Positions 11,356 through 24,972 of a stretch of DNA of 64,000 bases are shown here, piece after piece. Position numbers and translations under genes: made by a program. Position 1 is the first letter of the stretch; the number at the start of each line of letters is the position of its first letter. A model generated the notes under the pieces. The model was given only the letters and a program-made list of their open reading frames with translations, was not told the DNA's origin and ran no database searches. Source of the DNA: Tyto alba (lineage: Eukaryota > Chordata > Aves > Strigiformes > Tytonidae); assembly GCF_018691265.1 (NCBI RefSeq), contig NW_024881296.1, positions 1,140,779-1,204,778 on the forward strand. Direction: 5' to 3'.

Positions 11356-14300
11356 AAATCCCCACTGTGTGTCACTTCTGGTGAGGACATGCAGGAATTG
11401 ACCACTGTAGACAGACTGGTCTCCAGTGCACTCGTGACACTGCACCCCACAACAGCCAGTTCCTGGAATTACCCCAAAAGTAACCCAAGAGCCATGATAA
11501 AGCATGGAAGACGAGGGTGTCAAGGGTATCATGCAAGCATGCTCCGCTCACGATGGACCACTGTGCTCTGCCACAGGACATCATAAAAATAATTCACATC
11601 AAGTGCCATGCTGCAATTCAATCCGGTGTGAGGGGCGTAACTACAGCTGCTTAAAAAAAAATTAAAATGGTGCAAAAGCCTCCGTAGGACAAAAATGAAA
11701 AGGAGCATTTGTCTGAGCATGATGGCGGAGCATCCAGAAGAACTAACTGTGATGTCCCTTGCCAAGAAGCAGGCAGGGTCCCCTAAAAACTTTCACCAGC
11801 ACTCCTGCAGTATTCATCAAAGTCAGTTAAATCCACACAAGACATCGCTTCCATCAGACACTGTTTCTCTCCAGGGTTTTGATATTATACTATGATGGCA
11901 GGTATCTTCAGACCAATAGAAAGTGAGCAAAAATTCAGGCAAGGAGGCAGAGGTAGGCAGAAGGGGTGGCTATGTTTGCATCTGACAGCTGATCTGGAAG
12001 AAAGGACCTGGGGGCATTTCACACACCAGTTACCCCCCTCAGCTTTCTCTCCTTCCCATGAAAGAACAGCAGACATGCCCTGGGCTGCCAGAGTGTCTGG
12101 TCACCATCCACAGCTCATGGGCAGAAAGGCAGAAGGGTGCTTTGATCCCAAGCTGTGTTTCAGGGCAGCAAATTGCAGGTGTCCTACAGGACACTGCTTA
12201 TTAATCCTGTAGCACATAGTACTGGGCTATAAATTCCATCAATTGCCCACTGTTTAAATAAATTAGTTTTCTTAAGAACAGGAGCATGCTGGGACCAGTT
12301 ATAAACACATCTGACTCAAATCCATCTGATCCTCCCCCAGTTACGCAGCTGGAAAGACTCTGACTTTACACTGGGAAAACCAGTGCTCAAAATTTGACAT
12401 GTCCTTTTATTCCCAGTGTCTATGCTTAACAGAAAAGCAAAGAACAAACCCAGCCTGTGTCTACTTTTATGATTTGAATCAGCAGGCACATGGGACAAGC
12501 CCAGATGTCAGGAAAATAAGGAAATCTTGGATCTTAGGGACCTCCATCAAAAAAGTAGCCGGTCATAATGCCAGTGGGGGCTCCAACATTTTCCTTATGA
12601 ATAAAAAGTCTCCTTCACTACAGTGTATGGCAGTAAGATTGCCAAGAGATTATCATAATCACCAGCACTGTAAACCTTTTCTTTGGACCGTTTCAGCCCC
12701 AGAATGACCAACTGCTACCGCTGAGGCCAGACGGTGTAACCACTGGCAAACTAAGCAGTGCCCACGGCATTCCGTAAGGTGATGGTGACAGTCTAGAAAG
12801 GCACCAGGAGTTGACCTCTCAAAGCAGTGAGAATGTATTTGATTTATTCCTTTATACTAGATCATTTAAAAATTGTCTCTACTGCAATCTCCTGCAGCAA
12901 ACTAAGATTTTCATTTGTTGTTCCTACTTAGGGTAGAGCAGTCTCACCTAATGAATTTTACACTATATTGAAAAAAAAAAAAAAGTTCAATACTCTTCAA
13001 CTCTTCATCTTTTTATTAGGATTTCTTTCCTAAGTTCAACAAAGGTTTGTAGTTTTTCTAGCTCTGTACACCGCACGAGTACCCAGATCAGCAAGATTTA
13101 CTGCATTCGGAAGTCCTGGGTGGAGTGCTCCAGCAGAACTGGACCATTGCTACAGAAGGATTTGAAGTGATGTCAGGAAATGGGTGGGGGCAGGGAAGGG
13201 GAGCATAGCAAATGACATAGCCCACGATCAGGAAACTCACTTGGCAAGATTTGTGGAAAACCGGAGGTATACAGGAGTAAAGCCTCATAAAGCAGTGCTC
13301 CGGCTGCTCCCACCGCTAATCTGTTCCCGTTATCAGAGCTCAAAGAAAAGAGGACAGTTGCCAGCTCTGGAGAATTGGGAATGGTGCCAGCTGACGACAG
13401 GCTGTGATAGGCAGCCGCCTGGGTCTGGGTGAGGCCTGCTATCATGTGATGTGCACTTGATAGCAAGGGAACAGGAGGAAAGCACCAACTACAGAAAGCA
13501 CCTACTCTAGTAATATACTGAATAAAGGTAAAACAGATGCAGCAGGAAAGCAAGCAAGCAAGCATCCTGCAGCTGTAAGTCAGATACAGGAGACTGCTAT
13601 TACAGAGGTAGTTTTCGTGACGATGGCAAAAGCCAGGAGGCTTCACAGCAGCATGCAGATTAGGCAACGGCACCCTGAGCCAGATGCAGCGGCAGTGCTA
13701 TATCGCTTCCAGGGGGAAGTCTGTTGAGACAGAAGTGAAGTGGCAAAGCCTTTTAACACCTGCAGACAGGTCAGAATATCCTCTAAACCTCACCAGAAAA
13801 GGAGTGACAGCAAAGTCCCACCAGTGGGTCTGGTTAATGGAGTTTGGGTCTCCTGGATAACCAGCACTGCACCTCCTCAGATAGTGTGTGTAATATGGGC
13901 TGAAGTGATCACAGAGCCTCAGGGAAAGAGGGGACTGGATGTGGTAGGATGCTCCTAGGAGGTTATATGTACTGCAGCAACTTGCAGGAGTGTGGTTTTC
14001 TTGTTCCTCCTAAGGAGTTACCTTGAGACAAGCAACCTCAAATACAGGCGCTCCCAGGATGGGAATATAATCACAGCAGCTGCAGGATGGTAGCAGTGTC
14101 TATGCTGTCCTCTCCCCTAGCTGGGAGATTCGTCCTGCTCTGCACATATATCAGTGCCTGGACACGCAGTTCTGTGCCACACATTTTAGGAGCTAAACAG
14201 AGGGATGGGAAAAGGAAATAAAATCACCAGAAATTAAATAGAGCAAAGGGACTAGCAAATGCAATACAGGAAAGAGAATGTTGAAGGGCTGGGCACTCAA

Positions 14301-16178
14301 CTCAGGTCTCCTGAGTCACCCTCCCATTCTACACGTCCCCTGCCCTCCTCTCCTGTATTCCAGTCCACTGGAAGACACCTGTTTTGGAAGCAATTTTTAA
14401 AAATTATTCAGCAAAGCACCTACGCTATTGGGTAGGTTAAGTACTAATCAAAAAATCTTCCCCTCTAAAGAAACCAGCGTTCCCAAATAAAAAAAGCAAC
14501 ACAAGCCAGCTTTGAAAGCCAAAAAAGGTATTAGCGTAGCATAATCATGACAAATTTAGAGCAGCAAAGATGGAAGTACATATGACATAGTCAAGAGTTA
14601 AAGCAAACACACCCAAAAAGAGAATAATTAAAAGGGATGAAAGTCTCTGAAGTCATTGATATTCTCACAGCAGTGTGTAGTCGTAAAACATTAGGTACCA
14701 AACAATAAAAATCACGTGTTTCATTTAAGAGCACCTTGGCCTGGAACGATACTTCTGTTCGTTGATCAAAAACCAGTTGGTGCCCACAGAAGTGCAAGAC
14801 ACACAAACAGCTCTGGACTGCAAGCAGACTCGAAGCTACAAGTTAGCAGATCTAAGAGGTCAACAAGGTTAGAAGCGAGAGGACCATGGATGGAAATTTT
14901 ATCTATAGTGGATCTGGCTCATCACCAAGGACCATATTTTAAATAAATGAATAGGCACTAAGACTGTGTATCCCTCGGAGCATCCTAGTCAGCATGCCAA
15001 AATGTTGTATTTCACAGGCACAGTACCCCAAAAAGTTGCACGCTTTTCATTACTTTGTTTCACTACCAAGTACTTATTCACCAAAAAACACAGGGCTGAG
15101 CCTCCTCACATTATTCTGCTAAGCAAAATACATTTTGCTGCTTCCTTCCTCCATTATACTTGCACAGGGAATCGGAAGCTTTACCTTCCATAGCTTTTTT
15201 TCTCATACACTCACACAGACTTGCACATCTAGGAAGTGAGGGCCCACTTAACACTTAGCTGCAGGTACTTGTTGATAAGCCCTAGAAATTTCCCCTTTCA
15301 AACCAACCATCCTAGGCAGCCATCAAGTGTGCTCACAGGATAACCCAGTCCTGCACGTTCACGACAGATATCACTTATGGTTTGGCAATCTGATGTCAGG
15401 CAAGCATATGATTTAACACCACATATCTCACTTTCCAAGAGACAGAAAATACTTGGATATGCTTAGTAGAAACACAGCTAACACTGAGATTGTATTTTTT
15501 CTGAGACTGCTTAATTACACCATGAGTCATACATGATACAACAACTTGCAATGCAGTTTGGAGAGAACCAGGCTTTACTCGCAACTGCAAGATAGTGGGG
15601 TTTGGTCCCTTGGCCTAGAGGAATCTGTTTTTCCCACTGATCAAAAGAAGTCAAAATTAGAGGCACAAAATCAATCAATTGTGGCTGTCTGAGTGGTACT
15701 TGGAAAGCTACTGCTGGCATTATAACCTAACACTCCTTGTGTACACTGTCTCTGCCATGCGAAACCAGTACAGTCACTACCAGAAACTAGAATCACCAGT
15801 TTGGTTTAATTTTGTATGTCTAGTTATTGGTAACTCTCTCTCTCTCTTTGGGTGTCTGTGCTCCTGCTTAATTACCTGAAGTCTCTGCCTCTGGGCAGTG
15901 GCAACTCTTCTAGTCACACACCCGTATCTCCAGCTATGTGAAGGAAAATATCTTCTACCCCCTTTACACACTGAGTCTAAACTCTTTAAAACAGGTCAGC
16001 TGGTGACACTGACTCCATTACAGTCAGTAGCAGCTGACTTTCCAGGGCCCAAGTTTCATAGCAACTGTTCTGCTGACTTCACAAAAACATTATCATCTCC
16101 TTGGAGTAATTAGCATGTTTTAATGGCTGGTGGCTTCAAAAGCTGCACTAACTTCAGCAGCATTAGTACCAGACTTCC
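11356..16178. other. Non-coding stretch, no gene recognised
   Basis: Intron-like or intergenic sequence with short unfamiliar open frames. A small GCAA tetranucleotide repeat of about four units lies near 13,548-13,565. No RNA gene or clear transposon recognised. Confidence 0.45.
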
Positions 16179-16204
16179 TTTTTTTTTTTTTTTTTTTTTT
16201 TTTT
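16179..16204 (+). repeat. Poly(T) tract, 26 T
   Basis: An uninterrupted run of 26 T. Read on the minus strand it would be a poly(A) tail, but no recognisable element precedes it on that strand. Confidence 0.9.
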
Positions 16205-19200
16205 GCAATTTGAGTTGTCCTCAGATCTGAAAACAAACTTCTCAGTTTTGCTTGGTTTAGTGTTGAAGTCATACACAGATACCAAGTTTTGTGACATTTA
16301 TGCCTAACATCTATCCCAAGCTCATTTAAAACACCGCTGAAATTTACCCAATTCACCCCAGGAAATGTTAAGGTAACGGAATATTTATGAAAAAGAAAAC
16401 CTGAAGTCAGATAGATCTTTGACCAGTCAGTTAGTAGAACAGAAAGAGGAAAACAGAAGAGAAAGTGTTTTTGGTATATACAACCAAACAAAACCAGTGC
16501 TTTAAGAAAAGCATGCACAAGTGGGAAACATGTCACTAAAAATATTTCTGTGCTCATGTATACCTAAACACTAAGGACCATGTTATACCTTGAGTTATAC
16601 CCCAAAACCAGCTCTACTAAACCCATCAGCGCTGTCTAATCATAACTAAGGAAAAAATTTGACATGTTATGCCAAATCAAATCAACTGAAAAAAAGCCAA
16701 AATGTAAACTCACTGTCAAAGTGGCCGCTCAAGGCACCAGACTGAAACAACACACCAAAGCCCAAACTGAAATATCCAAAATCCATAATCTTTTCCTTGG
16801 AACCTGCATGCACATAGCTTCCCCTTGCTGAATTCATACGTAATTTTTATCCTTGCAAGCTTTTTGGTACATCACCCACCAGAAGTCTTGCTAACAGTGT
16901 AAAAATCAACAGCAACCATGATAAGAAAAAATTCAGAGCTTAAGCTCCTTCCATCCCTCCAGAATGAGGTGACTTCAATTTAAGGCTGAATGATCCTGTT
17001 AGAAAACCATGAGGATATTCTGCCCATGTTTATGCCCATCCAGAATAAGACCAGTGCTTTGGAAATGGTTTAATTAAGGGCTTTTGGCCTTTTTGGTTTT
17101 TTTCTTTTTTAAACCATGTAGTTTCCAAACAACTGTACTGATAGTAGATGAAAAGAGAAATGCGTGAATGTTTTGGCTTCGGCATTCATTAAGAACACAT
17201 AGAGCAGTATAAGGCTTCCTGCTCATTGATACAATCAGTGTCAGACCTTACACTTCCATGCCTACAGCCATACCACCTTTAGCTGCGATCTAGGCAGTTC
17301 CTGCAAAGCAAGCAAGGTCAGGTTGGGTCAACACGCAAAGGAGAGGCCCCCAGGGAAAGATCCAAGTGCTGCAGATACTACAACTGGTAGAGATGTAGCA
17401 GCGCTGCTCTGCTCTCTCATGGACTGCCTACCCCCAGGGAAGCTGCTCTGCAGTCACCCAGCTGCCTATCTGCAGCACGGTATCTTACAGCCTAACAGCT
17501 CGCTGTGTAGATATCCAAGGAGACATGAGATGCCCTTACGCTACACAGATAACTCCACTTTCAAAGCAGATACCGCATTATCCATATAGGAGGGGATAAG
17601 GCAGAGCACCGTGTACCTCGCCTTGCGTACTCCTCATGCCTTGGCTCACTAACTGTCCTATAACCAAACCTGGAGTAAGTAAAGTTGAACCAAAGAACGC
17701 GCAAGTTTTCATAGCTCAGGGAAAAAAACTCAACAAACCAACAGGCCACACTTGGCAGAGAAATGAAACTTCTCAGTCAGCCAACTGTTAAGGCCTCATG
17801 TCCTGGTCAGCTTCCATTTTGGTTTACCTTAAATCCTTCACAGTTTCTACAGGACACAATGAAATTCTACTTCTCATCCCAGTGCTGCACGTGCGGTCGT
17901 GCTGCCAAACAGCTGCTGGGTTCCACCCCACGCTGTGTGAAGACTAGAGAGGAACAGTTCTCGGGTTCAAGTATACATTGTTTGGAAAGCGCGTTAGACT
18001 CTCCTGTGATTAAGTCTACTGGAAGTATGCACTGTTGAGTTATTTTTGTTAGTGTTATTAACACAACATGGGGGAAAAGGTGTCTCAAAAGCACAGAAAC
18101 TCTTCTTCAGCATTTATTTGTGAACCAGCTCTAAAACCCTTTGGAAAAAGTTCATGGGAACCTTTAGTATCAGTAACATGACTGGGTTTATATGCCTAGA
18201 ATACCCGTGGTAACTCTTGCCACCCCTGTCAATTTGACTTGACTAGAGATGATACAAACTGTAGGACATGTTTTGCAAAGAACTTTGTAATCAGTGCAGT
18301 AAAAGGAAGCCTTAAGAGTCAGATTGGGGAAAATCCCCAGAACTCTTAAGTATCTACTCCTCAGAGACAAGGTGATTTCATACTCACACAGTTTTAATAA
18401 TGGGACTTCCTGAGGGACACAGTATTAAACATTTAGAGGAAGCATTTGAAGAGAAACTGTATTATCAACTTGATTTCCAATCTTTTAACTTTCAGCTACT
18501 TAAAGGTACTTCAGGGTTACTCCTAAATGATGCGACTACACTTGGCATTCTGCAGGGAGCAGGGTTGGAGGCGGGGGAGACATACTCAGCTTCTCATTAA
18601 TATTTCCTACATATAAAGCTCAGATTTTCATTTTTACCAATTGACATTTTTAATTTCTCAGCCCACTGGTTTGTTTTTAACATTAAGAGCAGTGCCTTTG
18701 ATAGAGAGCTATATGAAAACCAAAAGAATTAACAAAACAAGCCTCAGAATACAGTTTCACTTTCCACTGATCTTGCAGTAAGCAGTCCATCAGAAACTCA
18801 GCCTTCTAAAAAACATATATGAAAATGGAGGGCACAGGAAGAGAAAGCAAAAGCAAACCATGAAAGTCCTTTGCTGTTGCAGCTGCCTGCAGACCTCAGG
18901 ATCATCACCGCACACATTCAGTGTGTACTTACAAGGAAGAAACAACTGGATTATTGTGTAAGGCTGATTTGAGTGACGTATAGGACACTACAACTTCAGG
19001 CTGCCTCTTGATGTTGTTAGAAGAAAGTCTCCAAATAAATCATGACAAGAGTCTTTAAAACTTCTCACATCAGGAAATTGCACATAAAATAACCTCAGGA
19101 ACTCTCCGCCCTCCCCCCAAAAAATGGATCTGAAGCACAGCATTACATTACTGCCTATTTTTTCTCTGTGTATCACAGGCACTGTAAAACCTAAAACTGA

Positions 19201-22200
19201 TCAGTAAGATCACTACCTGTTAGGAGTTGACAATGCTGAGATAAATTTTACTCTTAGATGCATATAATTTTTTTTTTTTTCCATTGACTTCACATGTGAC
19301 ATGTAATAGACCAAATCTCCAAATATTCCTTTAGGTTTCTTTTTTAATTTGATGAAAAAATTAAAAGTAAACAACCAAGCAGTCTTAGGACACAGCAGAG
19401 AAACCTATGCCTTACTTTCTTAAAAGCAAAACAAACCAAAATTCCCTTCCATCCGAAGGGAAACCTGGCCAACTCTGTATCAAACAACTACAAAATAAAT
19501 AAAGCAGGGTCTGCATCTGTCTTTACAGTCTGCTCATTTTCTTGTGACTTTACAGATGCCATGTCCCTGTTAAAACATATAGATATACTTTCTCTCCCAG
19601 TTGCTCTGGAAAATACTGCCACCATCAAGGAAACCTGACAGAGCAAAGAGGAAAAAAAAGAAAAACCAGTGACTCACAAAACACTGTTGAAAGACTGAAA
19701 CAAGTTAAAGAATGGATTGTGAAAGAAAAGCGTTCTCTGTAATATTTGTCATTTATAGTAACTTTCAAAGTGAAAACTAGTAGAAATTGTTTTCAGATTC
19801 ACATGTTGATCTGTTCATCCCCCTCAGCTATTTTGCTTAGAATAAAATTCATTATTAAAAAAACAAAAAAAGCACAAAAACCAAACAACAAACCAAAAAA
19901 CCCCAACCTGCTGTTTGTAAGAGTTGGGTCCTAAGAAACTACCCCGAGATAAGCAGAGCCCTGTCAGCCGTGCCAAGCCGGTGCTGCTGCTATTGCCAAC
20001 ACAGTTCTGCTGAAAGCTTTGACTGGCAAAGCCACACTGGGTGCTTGGCACAGGGCTCCCACGGCTCCTGGCTCCTCCACACAGCCCTGCTAGAGACCAC
20101 TGCTGCAGGAGGAACCAAGCTCGGGCCAGCAGATGTTACTAACATGCCAGTCACCAACAGAAAGGACAAGAAAAATCTTGAAGAGGCAGCAAGTTGTTTT
20201 CTTCGTCAAGAACTGGGAGATGGGGCTTGGGGGGCTCAGGAGCAGGATGGCACTCCCCAGGACTGCTACTCATTCAAAGCTGGCTTTGTCGGCATGCCAT
20301 TGCTTGACTATTATTGCTACCAAAAAGAAAAATAAAATCAGTGTTATAATTAAAGAAGGTCTTCCGCCATTTTAATTCCATACATTATTGTGGTAATGAG
20401 AAAACGGATGTTTTAGTGGTAGAAAAAGGCATTTCAGTTGCCAGATCTTTTTTAGAGTTGTTTTTTGTTTTGGTTGTTTTTTGGTTCTGTTTGGTTTTAA
20501 CCATATGGTTTTATTCAGGGTGAAAAAAATCCACAAGGCATTTGCACAGGTAAAACTGGGGGTCCTCAATAGGGAGCAGCAGTACTATGGAGTTGAACAG
20601 AGGGCTGCGTACTCTACCTGACTGTCCAAACAGCACCCAAATCCCTGGTTTGCTCTGTGTAGATCCATACAAGACCAATTCTTCCTGCTCATCAGTTTAC
20701 CCCACACTTTGCCCTGGTTGTCCCGATTTCTTACTACCTGTTTGGCTTTTGTGGCATTGCCAATAAGAAGAAATCGGTAAGTTTTGTGTGCTTGATGCTA
20801 CTATCAGAAAAGACCAAACAAGAAGGAGAACCTTTCCAGTCTGAGAAGGTGGCTGTGGGGAACTTTGGGATCCCTCTAGGTGGGACTGGTCTCCTGTTCA
20901 GTGAGACATGAGCAAGGTAGGGGATGTGAAGACATCACATGCTCCACAGGACCCTGCACACACTGAGGGGAAAACATAAAGAGGAAGAAGGAAGGAACAG
21001 GCCATGGTAGCTCTCTCTAAGCTATGAATCAGGATCACTGTGGCCGTCTTCCTTTTTGCTCTTGCTGGTCTCCTTTGGTTGGAAACCCAGACTTTATGCC
21101 AATAAGCTGTGAGGACCTGGCCAAGGTATGAAACCAAGCCTGGGAATTGTTCTTGGGTTTCTGTGTTTAGATTAAGCTGATGTGAGTTGCAGAGTTATTC
21201 TGCTCCTTCACTTTGTAGGAGTGTCTTAAAACAAATGAAAACCCCAAATCTCCAACATCTAGTGGGGACTGTCCTCCGCCTCACTGAACTTGCTGGTGTG
21301 AGTGGCGTAGCCGACACAGAACAGGTCACAGAGCAGCTCTTGCCTTATAAAGCAGCAAAACTCCAGTGGTAAATGCTGGTAGGAATCCTCCCTCAGTCTT
21401 GCTGAGAGCTGTTTGTGCAGTCTGCTCCCATCTCATATTGCGATCAAGTATGGGGAGAGACCATCCTTAGGACGATTCTTTACTATTCAGAGAAGTTGTA
21501 ACCATTACAGAAGCACAGATAGGGCAAAGGCAGGAGCACGCAGTGTTGCCAAGTACTGAGAAGGGATTAAGTAAGAACTTCAGCATCCCTCTTTTTTCTT
21601 TTGGTTTTTAGCCCCTTATGTTACACAGAAATCCTTAAAATATCAACGTGCAAGGATCAAAAAAATAATCTGAGAACAAAAAGAGGTACTCAACATCATT
21701 TCTTTAGAAGTCTTGCAACATTACTTTGAAGGGGTTGACCACAAGATTTTTCTGAGTCTTTGAGGAAGGATAATTTCTTTCAAGAAGCATGACAAAATCG
21801 TATGAAAATTACACCTTGATAGCAGACCAGTCTATTTGGGAGCCCTTTTTGGACTATATCCATAAAAACAAAAGCAAATTAAAAATTTTTTGCAACTGGT
21901 TAAAATTCCGTATTATTGGATCCCTGGCCACATTAAAGCTAAACTTAATGCTTTGCTCAATACAAAGTGAACTATAACCTCAACAGCTTTCCATGAAGAA
22001 AAAAGCCACGCAGGGTTGGTTATCCAAAAGGCCATTCTGCAGGTTCCCAGCAAGAGGAAACATGCTGCAACGTGTTTCTGACTTGTGGTTTAGGTTAAGG
22101 CTAGTAGTGTGAGCAGTTCTGACTAATTTACCACTGGCAGCAAATGCAAATGTTACCCACTTGGAGGTAGAGGCCAAGTGCACAGGCCTTTCCCACCAGC

Positions 22201-24214
22201 TCATCGTCCTACCTAGAGCAGTAGCAGGCTGTTGGACAAGATGAGATATAACGAAGGAAGGCAAAAACAAAAAAACAAGCGACAAACAAAGGAACTTTCC
22301 TACTACACGTCTCCTGCCATTCATGGCATAACAGATCTTCAGTGAGGCTGCATCTGAGAGATTAATTAACTGCCTTTGGTAGCTACTGGTACAGTTTTTG
22401 AAAAGGGAAGTTTTGCTGGGGTGTTGTGACCAGCCCCAACCTCTGCTCAGCTAAGTCCGCGGTAAGATTTTCACAGTCCTACAGAATTTCACCCTCCCCA
22501 GGCACAAGCCAGACCCCAGAAAAGGAAGCAGGCTGTAGGGAAGGCACTGACAGTCTATCAGCCTGTCACCAGACCACAGAGAAGGAAAGAGATAATAAAC
22601 AGACCTAAGGCAACCTGCTCCAAACTTTGTACGCAGGTAACATTGCCCAGGCTGTGTCCCACCTGCCTGGGAAGGACAAATGAAGAGGCCTGCTCTTCTA
22701 CACGCTGGCAAGTTCACATTTGCATGGGGCCAAACTTGTGATGCTGGAGATGCCCATGGACCCTGAAGTGTGTAAGAAGTCTGCAGCCAGGGAAAAGTCA
22801 CCTCGCCACACCAAAGCGGCTCCAGGGGCCTCACCACCCACCTCACGCATCTCCTGCACTGCAGCAGAGCTCTGATTCCGCCCACTGCCAGTCATCAGTT
22901 CACCTATAAGCCAGCATGGCTATTTAGCCTGAGATTTTGGAAAGTTATGCTCCAGACAATTCCTCCTGAACAAATTCCTTACCTGAGCTGTCATTTCTTG
23001 CATTACTGCGAGCTTTCAAGCACACACTTTCCAATGGCTTGGCTTGTCTCTTCTAAAACAGTCCTGGGGTTTTCCCATAAATCAAGAACAGTTGGGCCCT
23101 GCCACATGCCAGCGCCTCTTGGGAGCAGGATGTCAAGCAGCCACATGAGTCTCCAAAGACAGTGAGACTCACAGAAAGTCAGGATGTCCCTGGTTTTGAT
23201 AGAGCTGCCGTCCACCCTTTCCTTCCCCTCTGCAAGATCAGCAATCCCTGTTGTATCATTCTCTTAACAAGGTACACAGACCTACCCCACACTAGCTTTT
23301 GATCCCTATGAATTCACTGAGCAGTATGGGCTCAGAGAGATCCTTGTGTTCTTGCTCACTTTCACAGAAGTTGTGAATTTCTGAGACTTGTGCATCCCCA
23401 ACAGATTTGGCCTAAAGGCTCAAAAGCTATTAAGAAGGTAGACACCATCCCAGAAAAAGTCCCATTTTTCTTACCCTCTCAAATTCTTGCCCCTCCCTAC
23501 TAGAGACAGATCTTATGATTAACCTAGTCTGAACATACCCTAAAAGCAGATGTAAAAATTTGTACATTAGAAAATGTTAATATTGGCAGTTATTCACATT
23601 CCGTTCCAGGATTTCACAAAACTCCAAATCCCTCATGACAGGACCTAAGTGGAATATGAACTTTTTGCTATCTTTGCAGCAGTACAAGAAACAAAGCAGA
23701 AGTTGATGCACCATTCCTTATAGCCTTGAAATATTTGCTTGGAAGTGTCATTGATTCAAGAATAGCCCATCAAATAGTTATTCTGGTAGGTTTATCAGCT
23801 TCTTTTACTTTAACGTTCTGATTTTCTGTCACACAACAATGATTTTTGTGTTTGTTTTGTCCTGTTACCAGAGCAAACCATTCATTTTTAACTGTTAGTT
23901 TTGGCATAAGAGTACTGTAAGTTCATAATGGAAATGTGTTTTCAGCAGTAGTACTGAACAATAGAAAAGTCTCTTTCAACTGTTGGGTTATGAGGAGAAC
24001 CATCTGTTATTAAATTTAAGTCACAGTGGCTCTGTTTCAGAAATGCAAGCAGCTTCGCTAACTTTGTAGTCAATGCATTTGTAGCATTGCAGGAAAACAG
24101 CTACTCTTCCGAAGGCCTTATCTGAAACCAGCACCACAAAATGGTACCTTTATACTTGCCTGATTTGATATTGATGACTAACCAAGTGTCTTCCAAGTAA
24201 ACCTTTTCAGAGTG
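16205..24214. other. Non-coding stretch, no gene recognised
   Basis: AT-leaning sequence. A/C-rich low-complexity DNA occurs at about 19,857-19,905 and T/G-rich low-complexity DNA at about 20,455-20,505. Open frames under 150 codons show no domain. A fragment near 17,970 with a GTTCAAGT motif was considered as tRNA-like and rejected. Confidence 0.45.
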
Positions 24215-24226
24215 TTGCGGCCGCAA
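24215..24226. other. Perfect 12-bp GC-rich palindrome containing a NotI site
   Basis: TTGCGGCCGCAA reads identically on both strands and carries two CpGs inside AT-rich surroundings. It may be a protein-binding site retained by selection, or chance. Confidence 0.5.
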
Positions 24227-24889
24227 TTTGTGGCCTCAACAACTTATATACTTCTATCCCAGTAATAGAAATCAAAGATACAGAAACTAGTAAAAATCTT
24301 AGCATCACGGGGCTCGGTTCTTTGAACTGTATCTACAACTGAATAAAGAAAACATCAGGAATTAAAATCATAATGAAAGTGCTTAATTTGACACAATCGA
24401 AAAGTCAGATTTCATCATCTGCTTGATTGACTGTTATAAGGCACTTTAATTGTTCTCTGACTTCCAACACAGAACGAATGTGAATTCTACAGAGCAGCCA
24501 GGATTTCAGAACCTGGAATAACGCTGGAGAGAGTGACTGCAGCCAGTGAGGTGGGAATCAAAACACCCTTTGGTCTAAGACTTAAAAAATCACCTCTCCA
24601 CCCCAGATGAAGTTATCAGTAATTGCTCTATTATTTCTGTCAGTAACCAACCATTCCTCCCCCCCACCTTTGCACCAATTCCTCTCAAGTGCAGCCAGAG
24701 ATTATCAAAGCCAGCGATAGCCTTTCAACAGCTTGGCCAGTTGAAACATCTCTCAAGTTATACTGCTATCTCTGCTGCGTGAGCTGACGTCAGGCTGTTG
24801 TTTACTGGAGGTGGGATGGTGCCAATTTCCACGGAGCTGAAGACAGCTGTGTCCAGCCTCTTTTGGCTGGGCACAAGCAAGAACAAACT
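24227..24889. other. Non-coding spacer
   Basis: AT-leaning sequence with no gene or repeat recognised. Confidence 0.4.
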
Positions 24890-24972
24890 CCTTGTGTGTG
24901 TTCGCATGCATGCACACATGTGGGAGAGGAAGAGTGTGCGTGTGTGTCTATTTGCAGGCACACACAAATGTG
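24890..24972. repeat. Degenerate (TG/CA)-rich alternating purine-pyrimidine tract
   Basis: Interrupted GTGTGT, GCATGCATGC and CACACA runs make an imperfect dinucleotide repeat. Alternating purine-pyrimidine sequence of this kind is prone to Z-DNA and to length polymorphism. The short open frames crossing it on both strands are artefacts. Confidence 0.7.

Noticed and set aside
17960..18040. tRNA-like fragment with a GTTCAAGT motif
   Set aside because: No A-box at the right distance and no cloverleaf could be drawn.
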